From assembly GCA_950022295.1 (NCBI GenBank), contig OX465598.1:113629001-113693000 (forward strand): a stretch of 64,000 nucleotides of DNA. Direction: 5' to 3'. Positions 23,317 to 34,300 of this stretch are shown here, one piece after another. The position numbers and the translations under genes are program-made. Every line of letters begins with the position of its first letter. Positions within the stretch are counted from its first letter, which is position 1. The DNA is from Bromus sterilis (lineage: Eukaryota > Streptophyta > Magnoliopsida > Poales > Poaceae). The notes below the pieces were generated by a model. It did no database searches and was not told the DNA's origin. It worked only from the letters and a program-made list of their open reading frames with translations.

Positions 23317-24109
23317 CTATAAGAAGATAAACAGATGCATACACACTCTATATAAGCCGGTCTAAACCTACTGTGGAGGGGTGAGCCTTATCTAGCGACA
23401 TTATGCTAAAACATAAGAACACCTCAGAGACATTGTGACATGACTAAGATGTTTACCTCTTTCAAAGAGATCTAACTTGTATATTTCCTTTGTGTTACCA
23501 TGTGTGCATCTAGATTCATACCGCCTCATCCATACCCCTTCCTCATTGTCGGATCTAATACCACGACACTTAGTGATATACTGATTAGAGATTTCGAAAG
23601 AGACATTGCACTCGGTTTTTAGGAAATCAGTCCAAAAAATCCACATCCTTTAAAACAACATAAAGAGAGATAATAAGGGACCGATTGGAAAGATTCGAAT
23701 GGCAGAACTCGGAAAATCCGCCGTCTTTTTCTCCTTCCCTCCCAAACCCATAACCCCAAACCCATAACCCCAAACTCAAATCCTCCTACCACGATCTGGC
23801 GGCGCCGCTGGACGCAGTGACGATCGGCCGGGGCCTCGGGAGGACGGGACGACGGAGGTGGTCGCTGGGGGAGAAGGGAGAGCTTGCGCGCCTTGAGATG
23901 CGGCGATGCATGGAGTGTCGGGCCGAGGCGGAGATGGTGACCATCCCCGTGTTCGATGGCGGCCTCATTCCCCAAGGTGGTTGTTTCGTAGCTGACTCTC
24001 ACGGTTTGGATCCTCGATTGTTAATCCGTTCACGTTTGCTCTCTTTTTCAGCGATACCTAGTATCAACTGTGAGTGGTGTGGTGAAGGCACAATGGATTA
24101 GTTTTCTTT
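23317..24109. other. Low-copy-looking stretch with a GC-rich ORF (possible exon or LINE 5' part)
   Basis: Most of this stretch shows nothing recognisable. One plus-strand ORF (23817-24101, 94 codons, starting MTIGRGLGRTGRR) has a GC-rich first half of exon-like composition, and the sequence AAGGTGG near 23975 could be a splice donor. I do not recognise the protein. It lies upstream of a plus-strand LINE fragment, so it could equally be LINE leader or a host gene fragment. Confidence 0.3.
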
Positions 24110-24195
24110 TTATTTGACGGGGAATGGAGGCGCTCTGCCCATTTCATTAATGTAGGAAAATAGCAAGAATTATTTACATAATTACAAGAAACAAA
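24110..24195 (-). mobile_element. Short LINE-like 3' end fragment
   Basis: The block GACGGGGAATGGAGGCGCTCTGCCCATTTCATTAATG resembles, in reverse, the 3' untranslated ends of Triticeae LINEs. A TTTTCTTTTTATTT stretch precedes it where a poly(A) tail would lie in minus orientation. The phrase TGCCCATTTCATTA recurs at 24218, which might be a rearranged copy. The call rests on recall of family appearance. Confidence 0.35.
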
Positions 24196-25026
24196 AAAGA
24201 AATAGAAAACAGACACTGCCCATTTCATTACTGAAGACACAAGGGATTATTGCCAAATACTGCTAACACAGGCATGCAATCCATGTTTGTCCCCGTTTCT
24301 GTAGTGCAGGAGATGATTCTCTTTTGAATAACTATGTTCTTGATCTTTTTAAATTTGTGAGCAGTAACTCAGCTATTTACTGTAACCACATGAGAAGACA
24401 AAAATCAATTGGCATCAGACGCTGGTAATGCAGTTATCATTTATATCATGCAAATATAAGCGTCTAAGATCATACGCAATGTGCCAACAGAAATATTCTT
24501 ATCTATATTTTTGGGGGTTCTCAAAGGTACAGCCACAACTTCAAAATTGTCACTTAGTGTCGTTGGTAAAGTTTTACATTTGCTGGAGATAGGAGAAGAG
24601 TTCTGTGACATTTCAGTGCTGCTGGGATCAAATAGCCATGTTTATTTTTCAGAAGCTGGCTTGCAATACTGTTATTCGGAAAGCATCGAGTATTTTTCTG
24701 TCAGGGTTCACACTATATTGGCGCCTAAACGCTATCACTAGGAAAGCACACGTTTACCTGTATTTGCTTTTCGTTGGTTGGAGAAGCTATCGTATGCTTG
24801 ACAAGATGTTTGTGGCTGACAACAAATACAATAGTAACAATACTCACATGATTACTGTCACTTGTTATGCTGCTATGCAGGTCAACTTATGGGGAATGAT
24901 TGACTCCTACTTCGCGACCGCTGCTACATCTTCGTCCGCGCCCGAGACAGTTGCTATTGGGAGGGAGATTCTTCTCCACCGCCATTCCCTTCTCTGACAG
25001 TTAAGCACACGAGGCATCACTCGTCA
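24196..25026. other. No assignable feature
   Basis: AT-rich sequence with two overlapping plus-strand ORFs (24481-24741 and 24605-24997) that I do not recognise. Their codon use and composition do not look like a gene. The end of the second (near 24900-24997) may be the start of the LINE-derived coding segment that follows. Confidence 0.4.
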
Positions 25027-25250
25027 GTGGTGATGCCTGCTCGTGGAAGCAGCAGACACATGGTTGCTGAGGATGGGATGATGGATACGGATGAGGACTC
25101 CTTGGCCAAGGTGACGCGTCGTAAGGCGGTGCATAACCTCGACAATAAAGGTATATCATCACCATGCAAATCCTTTTTAACGTTCTCTACTCCAACGATG
25201 GATTCTAAGTTAAATAATATTGGTGCTAGGTTTTAGAGAAAAGGGAGGGG
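25027..25250 (+). pseudogene. Plus-strand LINE ORF1 C-terminal fragment
   Basis: The frame reads MPARGSSRHMVAEDGMMDTDEDSLAKVTRRKAVHNLD in outline: a DEDSLAKVTRRKA block followed by KSFLTFSTP and SKLNNIG. This arrangement is familiar from the ORF1-to-ORF2 part of grass L1-type LINEs. It stops at 25236 and is cut by the poly(T) of the minus-strand LINE at 25258. The endonuclease fragment at 30430-30806 lies in the same orientation and may be its continuation. Key zinc knuckle residues are not present in this piece. Confidence 0.45.
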
Positions 25251-25897
25251 GCCTGACTTTTTTTTGAGAGTACACGAAAAGCGTACTGAGTTTTATAGAA
25301 GGTAGAGGGTTAGTAACATACAAGAAGGATTGGACGGCACTTGCAAAGCCTAGAGTGCCACACCCTCCTCCAATTCCAACTCACACACGCTACTCCTCAC
25401 AGATTCTAGCAACTCCTCTAGCTCTAGCCAAGGCCCAAAGCTTAAAGTCCGCCCAAATCCTAGCTACAAGTGTACACTCGGTATAGATCGTGCCGTTTCC
25501 AAACACCCTACCATTCCGTTGCTTCCAGAGGCTCCAGCAAATGATGGACACCAGGGAGTAACAGCCTTTGCGATATTGCTGAGGTATGACTGCACGCGCC
25601 TGGTGTCACAAAGACTCAATCCGATCTTGTCTTGTTGGAATCAACTCAGATGGGATCTTAGCTCTGCCAAAGCAACCGAACCAGACCAGGAAGGCAGTCT
25701 GGGCCCGACTTTATAAATAAAGCCAAACAGGCAGAATAGCGTTTAGAAAAGCGTCAATGCAAACCAGGGGAATTAGAATAAAGATCAGAAGCATAACCAA
25801 TACGGAACGCAAGACACAACCAGGAACCATAGGCACACGGTGAGAAAAACCTAGCTAGCAGGACAAGGAGAACTGGCGGCAAAGGCAAGGCGAAGCA

Positions 25898-28800
25898 TCA
25901 TGAAATGGAGTCCCGACGGAGAGCAGAAAGAGAGTGCGCCATAGCCTTGATCTTGTCAATCGCCACCTCCAAGTCCCGCGCGGCCTCCTCGTTACTCAGA
26001 GATTTCCACAATTGTAAAATGACAATGAGGTTATACAAGAAATTTACGGGATCCTTCGGGTAAACATATTCAATGGTGAATTTATTGCGAGTGGTCCAAA
26101 GGATCCAACCCACAGCCGAGAATGCATGCCAAAATAAGCGCCGAAACCAGCCAGATAGCGCTCGCACAAGCAGTCGAACGTCAAGAAAGGATTAGGGGTT
26201 CCCAGAGTTCCCCAACCAGGATCTCAATCAGCTCCAGAAAAAGTTAGCAAGGTGGCAATGGAAAGAGATATGATCAACCGATTCAAGCTTCGAGCAAAGA
26301 ACACAATCCACCGAGAGTGCATTATTGCACTTTTCAATATGATCAGACGAGGGAAGCTTCGCCCTAAAGGCCTGCCATATGAAGATCATGATGTTTGGAG
26401 GAATGCGGGCTTTCCACATGGACGAGAAGGGACGCAATCGCTGACCCCCAACGATCGCATAGTAGAGAGATTTCACCGAAAAACAACTAGAGGCAGTCAG
26501 GGACCAGTAGAGCTCATCCTCCCCATTCGAAATCTCCGGGAGAAGGGCAACAAGACGCTGCCAATCAAGAAGCTCCACAGGAGACAACGAACGGAGGAAG
26601 CCCACATCCCAGCCTACCACCGCCAGCTCCGAAATGGAGATGTCGGGGTTAGGGTAGAACGAGAACAACACCGGGAAGACATCAGCCAAGCGACCAACGG
26701 GCGACCAACGGTTCAGCCAAAAGAGAACTGACCACCCATTCTTAACTTTAAAGGTCACATGTTCACGAAAGATGTCACGGACCCTGATCAATTGGCGCCA
26801 GAATTGCGATCCGGCAGTGGCCGAGGCGAACAGGGGGGAGGAGGAGGGGAATACTTAGCTTGAAGGTTCCGACGCCACAACGTCCCATCATTAGAGGATA
26901 GAATTTTCCACCACCACTTAACGATGAGGCAGGTATTCATGATCCCAGTGTCCAAAATTCCCAAGATGCCACAATCTTTTTCCTTACACATGATTTTCCA
27001 GCAAACCAGACGGTATTTGCGCTTGTTGTCCGAATAATTCCAATAGAAATTGCTACGGTGTTTATCCATAGCAACATGAGTAACAACAGGGAACTGGTAA
27101 AAGCCCATGGAATTCATGGGAAGGGAGGAAATATAGACATTGATCAGGGAGACTTTGGCCGCTTGGGAATGGCGGCGCCCTCGCCACAACTTCACTCTAT
27201 TCCCAACCTTAAGAGGAATGGGGCCCATGTCTTTAGAAGAGATTGCGTCAGGTTAAACCGGGATGCCAAGGTATTTGAAGGGAAACGATCCCAAGGAGCA
27301 ATTCATGAGAGCCGCGACTAGACTTATCAGAATCCGTGCCCCCAAGCACCAAGATCTCGCTCTTAGAGAAGTTAGATTGGTGAGACATAAGTCAGAATTC
27401 TCAACTATGATAACAATATCATCCGCATTTTGGAGGTGAGACACGCCCTCAGGAATCAAGTTACATGCGACATGAGAGATATGGCCCGACATAGCCGCAC
27501 GATGCAAAATTTCAGAGAATGCATCGACCACAAAATTAAATAGCAAAGGGGAGATCGAGTCCCCTTGCCTGAGGCCCTGACCATTGGCAAAGTAGGGACC
27601 CACTGTGCCATTACCAACAACCGTGGTGTGTCCACCACACACCATTTGCATGATCCTGTGCACGTAAGCCCCGTCAAAAACCTTGGCAAGCAGCACGTCT
27701 TTCAGAAAGGACCAACTAATCGAATCGTAAGATTTTTTGAAATCGAGTTTAAGGATGACCACATTGGTTTTTAGAGCGTTTGAGATCATGGATAATTTCG
27801 TGGAGACAAAGGATCCCATCCAGAATAAAACGACCCTTGATGAAGGCAGATTGCACATGACTAACAACAGAATGGGCCATCGGAGAGAGATGGGTGGCAA
27901 AAGCCTTAGCAAGAAATTTAGCAATATTGTTGATCAACGCAATAGGCCTAAAAATTTAATCGAGTCAGCTCCTTTGACTTTGGGGATGAGGGAGAGGACC
28001 GCATAATTCAAGCGAGAGATATCCACAGTGCCAAGGCAGAATCCTTGAATAATGGCCACAACCAGGGGCTTAAGGATCGGCCAGAATTTGAAAAAAAGGA
28101 ATGGAAACCCACTAGGGCTAGGGGCCGAGTTCTCTTTCAAAGAGAAGACAACAAGCTCAATTTCATCTGCCGACAGCGGGACCATGAGGTCCAAATTGTC
28201 CTGAGCCCGCACACGTCAAGAGGGGGGCCACAGATGGGGGGAGATAAAGATAGCTGGAGGGGGTTTGGCAGCAAGGAGGGAGGAGAAAAACTCATTGACA
28301 TGGCGAGAAATAGCAGAGGGGTCATCAACAAGGGCGCTGTTGATCCAGAGACGGCCAATAAAGCGGCGCCGACGGCTCCAATTAGCGATAGCCATGAAGT
28401 ACGCTGTTAGAGAATCGCCCTTCAACGTCCAAGAAATTCTACCCCTTTGTTTCCAGAATTCCTCCTCCATCTGGTGCATATTTACGAGGGAGTCCTCCAG
28501 CTCATAACGACAAGCCCATCCGGAAACATCTAGGCCTCTCGAATCAGCCAACTCATCCAAGACACGGATTTGGTCCAAGATAGAAGCTTTGGCCAGGCGG
28601 TCAACCGCCACCTTATTAGCAACCCAACAGTGAAGGAACTGCCTGAGCCCCTCCAGACAGCATCTCCAGTCATCAACTGGGCCAAAGGACCGACGACCAG
28701 AGAGAAGCATGGCAAGAATTTTGGAGGGCACCAAGGGCACAAAAGCTGTCAATAAGCAGCCAAGAAGAATCAAAATGAAAGCGTAAGCGCGCGATAGGTC

Positions 28801-29470
28801 CAAAAGAGGATCGGAGCATCCTATTAGTAAACCCATTTGGACAGATTTATCATATTGGGGCCGGTATCCAACACCAGCGGGGTGTGAGGAACATGTTTTC
28901 CCAGAGCGCACAGATAAAAACCCTGTCCAAAATCGAACGAACATGGTGCAGCTGATTGTTCGACCAGGTGTACCTAGCCCTAACCCGGTCCAGCTCACGA
29001 AGGGCAACATTAGCAGTGAAGTCATTAAAGGCAGAGACACGAGCCCAACAGAAATTAGTCGAAGATTTGTCACGAGGGCCTCTAAGCAAATTGAAGTCGC
29101 CACCCAGTACAACCAGGTGATTCATAGTAGCCACCTTGGCAGTGAGATGAGAAAGGAATCCGGGGGAAAGTGAGTGATTAGCTGGGCCGTAGACAGAGAT
29201 GACCCGCGACACCGTACCCGAAGCAATATTCTTAAGCAAGAGCTCAACGGAAAATTCAGAAATGTCCACTGCCAGCACATCAAACAGGTCGGTTGTAGCC
29301 CCAACAAGGATACCCCCAGCAGAGCCCACAGAAGGCAACCAATGCCAAACAAACCTCTCAACACCCCCCAATTGCGTCAAGCTCAGGGATACATGAATTC
29401 TGCTTCTTGGTCTCTTGTAAACAAATAATGTTAGACGGGTGTAAGGAAAGTAGATCCCTCAGCTAGTTAC
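25898..29470 (-). pseudogene. LINE ORF2: endonuclease, RT, zf-RVT
   Basis: ORF2 nicks target DNA and copies LINE RNA into it. From the N-terminus: an apurinic-like endonuclease (29380-28850) with GGDFNLLR, TWSN and ILDRVF motifs; a linker (about 28560-28216) with WTLKGDSLTAYF; an RT (28212-27253) with LDFKKSYDSISW, GLRQGDSISPLLF and a polymerase box reading NADDIVII, where the aromatic residue before ADD is replaced by N; a zinc-binding RT-associated domain (26791-26228) with SVKSLYY, WKARIPPNI and an HHCC-like tail CVLCSKLESVDHISFHC; and a C-terminal segment with WILWTTRN (26167-25898). The domains fall in several frames because of small indels and stops, so no full protein can be made. Both catalytic aspartates of RT remain. 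Confidence 0.85.
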
Positions 29471-29490
29471 GGCGCCCTCTAGCACCAAAC

Positions 29491-29750
29491 CCACATATAT
29501 TCTAGAATATAGCCCTCATTTGTGCGATTTTTTGGATACGGAGGCTCGATCTAAGAGGCCCCGCACAAGACATAGCTTTAGCAGCACGAGATCTTTTAGG
29601 AAGGGCAGGGGTGTGGGCAGGTTGGCCACTACCAACCTGCACCCCAAGCGATGGTGCAACGACCGGCGAGGCGCGAAGCGCATCAGCAGAGGCAGCCAGA
29701 GCCAGAGCCGCTTGCGCAAGTTCATTAGCGCGAAGAAGCGAAATAATCTC
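29491..29750 (-). pseudogene. LINE ORF1 C-terminal remnant
   Basis: The minus strand here reads an Ala/Pro/Ser-rich segment ending in KRSRAAKAMSCAGPLRSS and IQKIAQMRAIF before a stop. It lies directly upstream of ORF2, as the end of ORF1 does in plant L1 elements. No zinc knuckle remains; identification rests on position. Confidence 0.4.
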
Positions 29751-29781
29751 ATAAGGGGCACATCAAGTGAATCAAGGCAAA

Positions 29782-30428
29782 TGATGGATAAGTCTCTGTA
29801 CTCCAGTCTTTGTGGGGCTGCAACACGTGGTCCTTGTGTCCTTGTGGCTGTTAGGCAGTTAGCATCTTTGGCTGCAGGACATGGTCCTTGTGTCCTTGTG
29901 GATGTTAGGCAGTTAGGATAGCATCTTAGACTAGCATTTAGCATCTTAGAACAACATCTTAGACTAGCATCTAGCATATGCTTGGATGGCTACCAGTCTC
30001 CTATAAATATGTATCCCCAACCCCTGAGATTGGTATGGCATTGTGTGAGAAATAACCAGAAAATTTCCCCGACTCCCAGTGTCATCCTCTTCCTAGATGA
30101 GAGTAAGAATCAAGCGACTAACAAGTGGTATCAGAGCCACGTTATCCTGCAGCTTGAGCATCTCCTGCTCGCCCATTTCCCTTGGGAAGGATCAGCCCCA
30201 GTCCAGACCAGCAGCAGCGCCGGCTACCAAGAGAGCAGCAGCGGCGCCGGCTGCCAAGAGAGCACCAGCTGCGCCGGCTGCCCCTGGTCACTCTTCTCCC
30301 TCCACGCGGCCGAGCAGCAGCTCGTCTGCAGCCACCCGCCCTTCGCGCAGCAGCCCCCCCCCCCCCAGCAGCGAGCCATGTCTGCAGGCCACTCTCAGCA
30401 CACAGATACTGTCGGGGGGATGAATTAA
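29782..30428 (+). mobile_element. Small LTR retroelement with 5' LTR and PBS, no 3' LTR
   Basis: A putative LTR (29782-30123) starts TGATGGATAAG, has a TATA box (CCTATAAATATG, about 30002) and ends CGACTAACA. Two bases later TGGTATCAGAGCC (30126-30138) is a tRNA-Met PBS. The internal part is only about 290 bases, GC-rich, with repeated GCGCCGGCT(G/A)CC units, and ends near a purine tract GGGGGGATG at about 30414-30422. No second LTR follows; LINE sequence starts at about 30430. It may be a TRIM-like element or a copia reduced by deletion. The LTR start is uncertain. Confidence 0.55.
30126..30138 (+). other. Primer binding site (tRNA-Met)
   Basis: TGGTATCAGAGCC, two bases after the LTR-like end CTAACA. 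This is the standard copia-type PBS. Confidence 0.8.
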
Positions 30429-30429
30429 G

Positions 30430-30806
30430 TTAGACTTTTTGGCTATTTCTAAAACGGGAGGACGAGAATTCTTAGTAAGTCTTTTTAACCGCCTTTCTGG
30501 AGGAAAATACTTCAATTAGATTTCACATCCGCCCAGAGGCCGTTCCGAGGGCATATTACTTGGCGTGAGAACATATACTATGGATGTTCGCGCTAGTTCA
30601 ATGGCGAGTATCACATTAAACTCCGTATCTGCAACAAATCCGACAACTTCACATGCACTCTCATCGTAGTGTATGGTGCAACCCAGGATGAATTTAAGGC
30701 CGGTTTTCTTCGTGAATTGGTTAATCTGGCGAAAGTTAATCCATATCCTATTCTAATAGGTAGAGATTTTAATTTGCTAAGATTCCCACATGAAAAAAGT
30801 TGGTGT
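30430..30806 (+). pseudogene. LINE endonuclease fragment
   Basis: In changing plus-strand frames the segment reads RNKSDNFTCTLIVVYGA and, further on, a GRDFNLLRFPHEKS block, matching the middle of the plant L1 endonuclease (compare GGDFNLLR in the minus LINE). It has several stops and at least one frameshift, and the catalytic core after HEKS is missing because family D LTR begins at 30807. The orientation matches the ORF1 fragment at 25027-25250. Confidence 0.7.
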
Positions 30807-31367
30807 CGTGGATAAGATCCTGACAATGAGTACACAATGGGAGATTATACAGGTTAGGCCTCTCAGTAGAGATAACAACCTTAATCCTGTCTCAGGGGGC
30901 CTGGGGTGTTCTTTCTTAGTTTTCCGTGAATGTGTGTGTAACCCTTCCACTAGGCATTAGGAAGAGCTTATATAGAGTGCGCCGTGCCTCTTCATCGCCC
31001 TAGTGTTGGGTTTTATTTACAAGGAGTTATATTTATCATTAATACACGAAGTTGACTACCCACTACTTTTAATTAAGGGGAGGTAACGCTTCGGGCTTCA
31101 ATGCTTTTAGTGTCGCTTGATGTTCCTCCTCTCCGAGTAGAGGCCAGCTCGATGGCATCCTCTCCGAGTAGCAGATAGCTCGGAGGTCTTTATTCTGAGT
31201 AAAGATACTTTCGAGTTAGTCGTTACTCGGTAGCATGTTTTGTCATCTCGATTCTTCTCTTTGTTTAAAGAGGGTGCAAGGTCATCATTATGTAACCCGT
31301 GTACTAAGGGTACCCTATGGTTTATGTCTATTAAGGGTATCTCTTTGGCATGACCACGACAGTAGCC
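30807..31367 (-). repeat. Family D 3' LTR, outer part
   Basis: The segment from CGTGGATAAGATCC to CCACGACAG aligns with 63420-64000 over its whole visible length, including TTATATAGAGTGC near 30972 and the TCTCCGAGTAG blocks near 31131 and 31164. It is interrupted after TAGCC (31363-31367) by the family A element and continues at 45033. Confidence 0.85.
31363..31367. other. TSD of intact family A element, left copy
   Basis: TAGCC, repeated exactly at 45033-45037. Confidence 0.95.
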
Positions 31368-34300
31368 TGTGACGCCCCCAAAATCAGACCGTGTACAGTA
31401 ATCATACACACAGGGTACACGACTGAGATTAGGGTGCCACGGTGATAACATCACAGCACAACACTATACACAAAAGGATAAACAAATATATTACAAAAGA
31501 GGGGTCACGCGGACCCGAATATATGAGTCATACAAGCCATAATATCTGAGTACAGACATAGTTAGTCAAGTTTTGCCTTAAGAAGGCTAGCACAAATCAC
31601 ATCAGAGATACAGAACGAAAAGGCGAGGCCTCCTGCCTGGGATCCACAGTACTACTCCTGGTCAACGGGGAACTCGACGTCGTAGTAGGCGCCTCCGGGG
31701 TACTCCTGCTCCTCGGCTCCAACGTCGGCTGCAGCGGCCGATCAGGCAAAACAGTAAAGGAAATAAAGCAGGTGAGTATCTAGTATACCCGCGAGTCTTA
31801 CGTCCGCTACTAAGCATTATGCATTGTATCAACGGAATGAAGAGGCTGTAAATAGTGGACTGAAGACAGAAATTTAGAGCAAGGGTAAGAAGCTAGGCCT
31901 AACGATGACTAGCATCCTCCGACGATGTCTTGCAGCATGAGGTAAGAATCATCCAACAGTTTACATAAAGCAATAAAGTAGCAATGAAGCAGAAGTTGCT
32001 GCAACATTGAATAATAATAAGTTGTAATAATTAACAATGCCTCCGAGTTCACCTCCTCAACATCCCCGCGAGGAAGAGAACCCGGAACCATACAGTTTAA
32101 TAATAGTTTATAGTGGTAGGATCCAGCTTCAGCATAAAGCGTCCTGTTACCGTGGACACGGCTATCGATAGATTAATTCTTCCCTGCAGGGGTGCACTTG
32201 TGTTACGCTACACGCACGGATCTCCAGGGTGGCGGGAACCTTGCTAGGGAACGCTCCACCGAGGCTATCCGACACTTCATAGCCCATCTTTCAAACTCAA
32301 CAGAGAGGTCATCCGCCGGACTATATCCTATGTACGCGGGGCTTTGGACCCTAACCCCGACGTACTCCTGCACGGTGCGTGACTGGCCGGTGAAGTTAAA
32401 TCAAAGCAAATACAAATCACACGCCGCGGCAAATAAGACAACACCACTTCCCGGCAATCAGCCCGCGGTACTGCTGACGTCTGAAGAGTCCTCGGACGAC
32501 ACTAAGAAGCAGAGGAGCCCATAACTCGTAGTTCCCACGGGTAGGTAGTGCGTACATGGCATATAGCCAACTCAAGACATTCACTGAACCATTTAGCATT
32601 TTAATTAACCTGCGTGACAACCGTTATCGTTGCCTCGACTTAACCGACCCGCGGTCAACGACAGCAGCCAGGACCACCAGTACATCGGTGCCTGCCCTGT
32701 CGTCCCACCAAGCCACTGCGGTTACCAACAAGGTGAACCGTCTCCTTACCTTGTCTCGCGTGTGCTCCTGGAGGAGCTCGACTTTCGTGGGTTGGTAACT
32801 CTCGCGGCCAACGATCAGGGGCCAAGCACACCGGTACACTGGTCGTGCCCTCCATGTCGTCCCGTCGCAATACCTCTCGCGGGCACCGTTGGGTCGCCCG
32901 ACTTCTTACCTTTAAGGACAACCGTCGTTCAGGACCCTGTGGCGGTAAGACAAAGTCAGCCTCGAGTGGAGTACAAAGATTACTCCTTGATAGCTCACAC
33001 TTGTGGTGACTAGGCATAACCCAGATAGGGGTCTTCGACGGCGTCTGCATTGTACCGTACCTGTGCAGTTATAATATTTGCATCCGCTTTCACTCCCCGG
33101 AGTGATCACGGCCCTCTACCTAATCCTAGCTAACAATGCGCAGGGCTCACTGCTGAATAATGCATAAGTAATAATAGGCAGCATAGGATTAAAGGAAGGT
33201 ACATCAAGGGGCAACAAAAACAGGCTATGCAGTTGAATAGGATTGTAATCGTAGCAGCAGCAGTATCAATGCCTAGTGCAAGAAATGTACGGAAAGATAG
33301 GCGATATCTGGGGAAGAGAATGGCTCTGCTTGCCTGCAAGCTCGACGGTAGTAGTAGGGTCGTCGACGACGTAGTCGTACACAGCAGCGGTGTAGTCGAC
33401 GGCAGCAGCGGGGTCTATCGGAGATTAAAAAGGGGGGGGAAACAATAAATACACAGCAATAATATACAAACATATGCATGACATGACGGATGAAAAGTTA
33501 ACGGGGTTCTACCGCAGTGCAATGGAATAGGCTCGGAGCGGGAATTCATCTGAGGATGAACTGCCGGCTCCGGGTGATCACCGGACAGGGGGTCCGGAGG
33601 GGGAAGGATCAAGCCGGAGGTGTCGTGGTTACCGGAACAACATAAGGGGGGGTGTATCCGTGCTATTTGAACCATTCCGGACAACTTTCATGTTCGGAAT
33701 AAATTCATCCGGGCACTCTAACAGTACCGGACAATTTATCGGACAGACGGTCCAGAGGGGGAATGTTCGATGTTTGATGTGTTAGAGGGGTGTGGTAGAC
33801 ATACGGATAGCGTATCCGTATTCATTGTATTTTTCTGATCAATTTTCATGTATAAAGTTTTTGAATCCGAGTTACGGTTTAAAAGTTATTGAATTTCAAA
33901 GTTTAAATCAATTTAAATGATTTTCTGGATTTCTTTTATTATTTATTTAAACATTATCCAAAACATTATCCAGAACAGTGCTGACATGTGGGACCCACAT
34001 GTCAGCCTCTGTTATTTATAAAACATATAATTAAATTGGAAAATGCCTCTGGACCCACATGTCAGTGACTAGTTTTTATAATTTTATTTATCTCTAAATG
34101 ACTTACAGCTGGGGCCCAGTAGTCAGTGACTCATGGGCATAATTATCTGTTAATTCGATTTAAAAGACCAGGGGCCCACATGTCAGTGACTAACAGTTAT
34201 AACTCCAGTGTTAATTTTTAACAGGGGAATTAGCAGGGGTATGGCCCACTGGTCAGTGAGTGTTTAGCCAACTAACAGGGGATTATTGTGGCGGGGCCCA

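Larger units (their letters stand above)
25258..29770 (-). mobile_element. L1-type LINE, nearly complete but disabled
   Basis: In minus orientation the order is ORF1 C-terminus (about 29750-29491), ORF2 with endonuclease, linker, RT, zinc-binding RT-associated domain and C-terminal tail (about 29470-25898), a 3' untranslated region of about 640 bases, and an A8 tail (T run 25258-25265). Length and order fit plant L1 elements. The 5' end is lost where a small LTR element begins at about 29782. I could not find the TSD. Confidence 0.82.

Noticed and set aside
23741..23775. CCCATAACCCCAAA repeats resembling telomere sequence
   Set aside because: The unit is 14 bases and not CCCTAAA; only about 2.5 copies are present, so an interstitial telomere is not supported.
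26252..26731. 159-codon plus-strand ORF
   Set aside because: It is the antisense shadow of the LINE zinc-binding domain.
28216..29112. 298-codon minus-strand ORF as a separate gene
   Set aside because: Only its second half is in the true LINE frame (linker before RT); the first half is an out-of-frame reading of the endonuclease.
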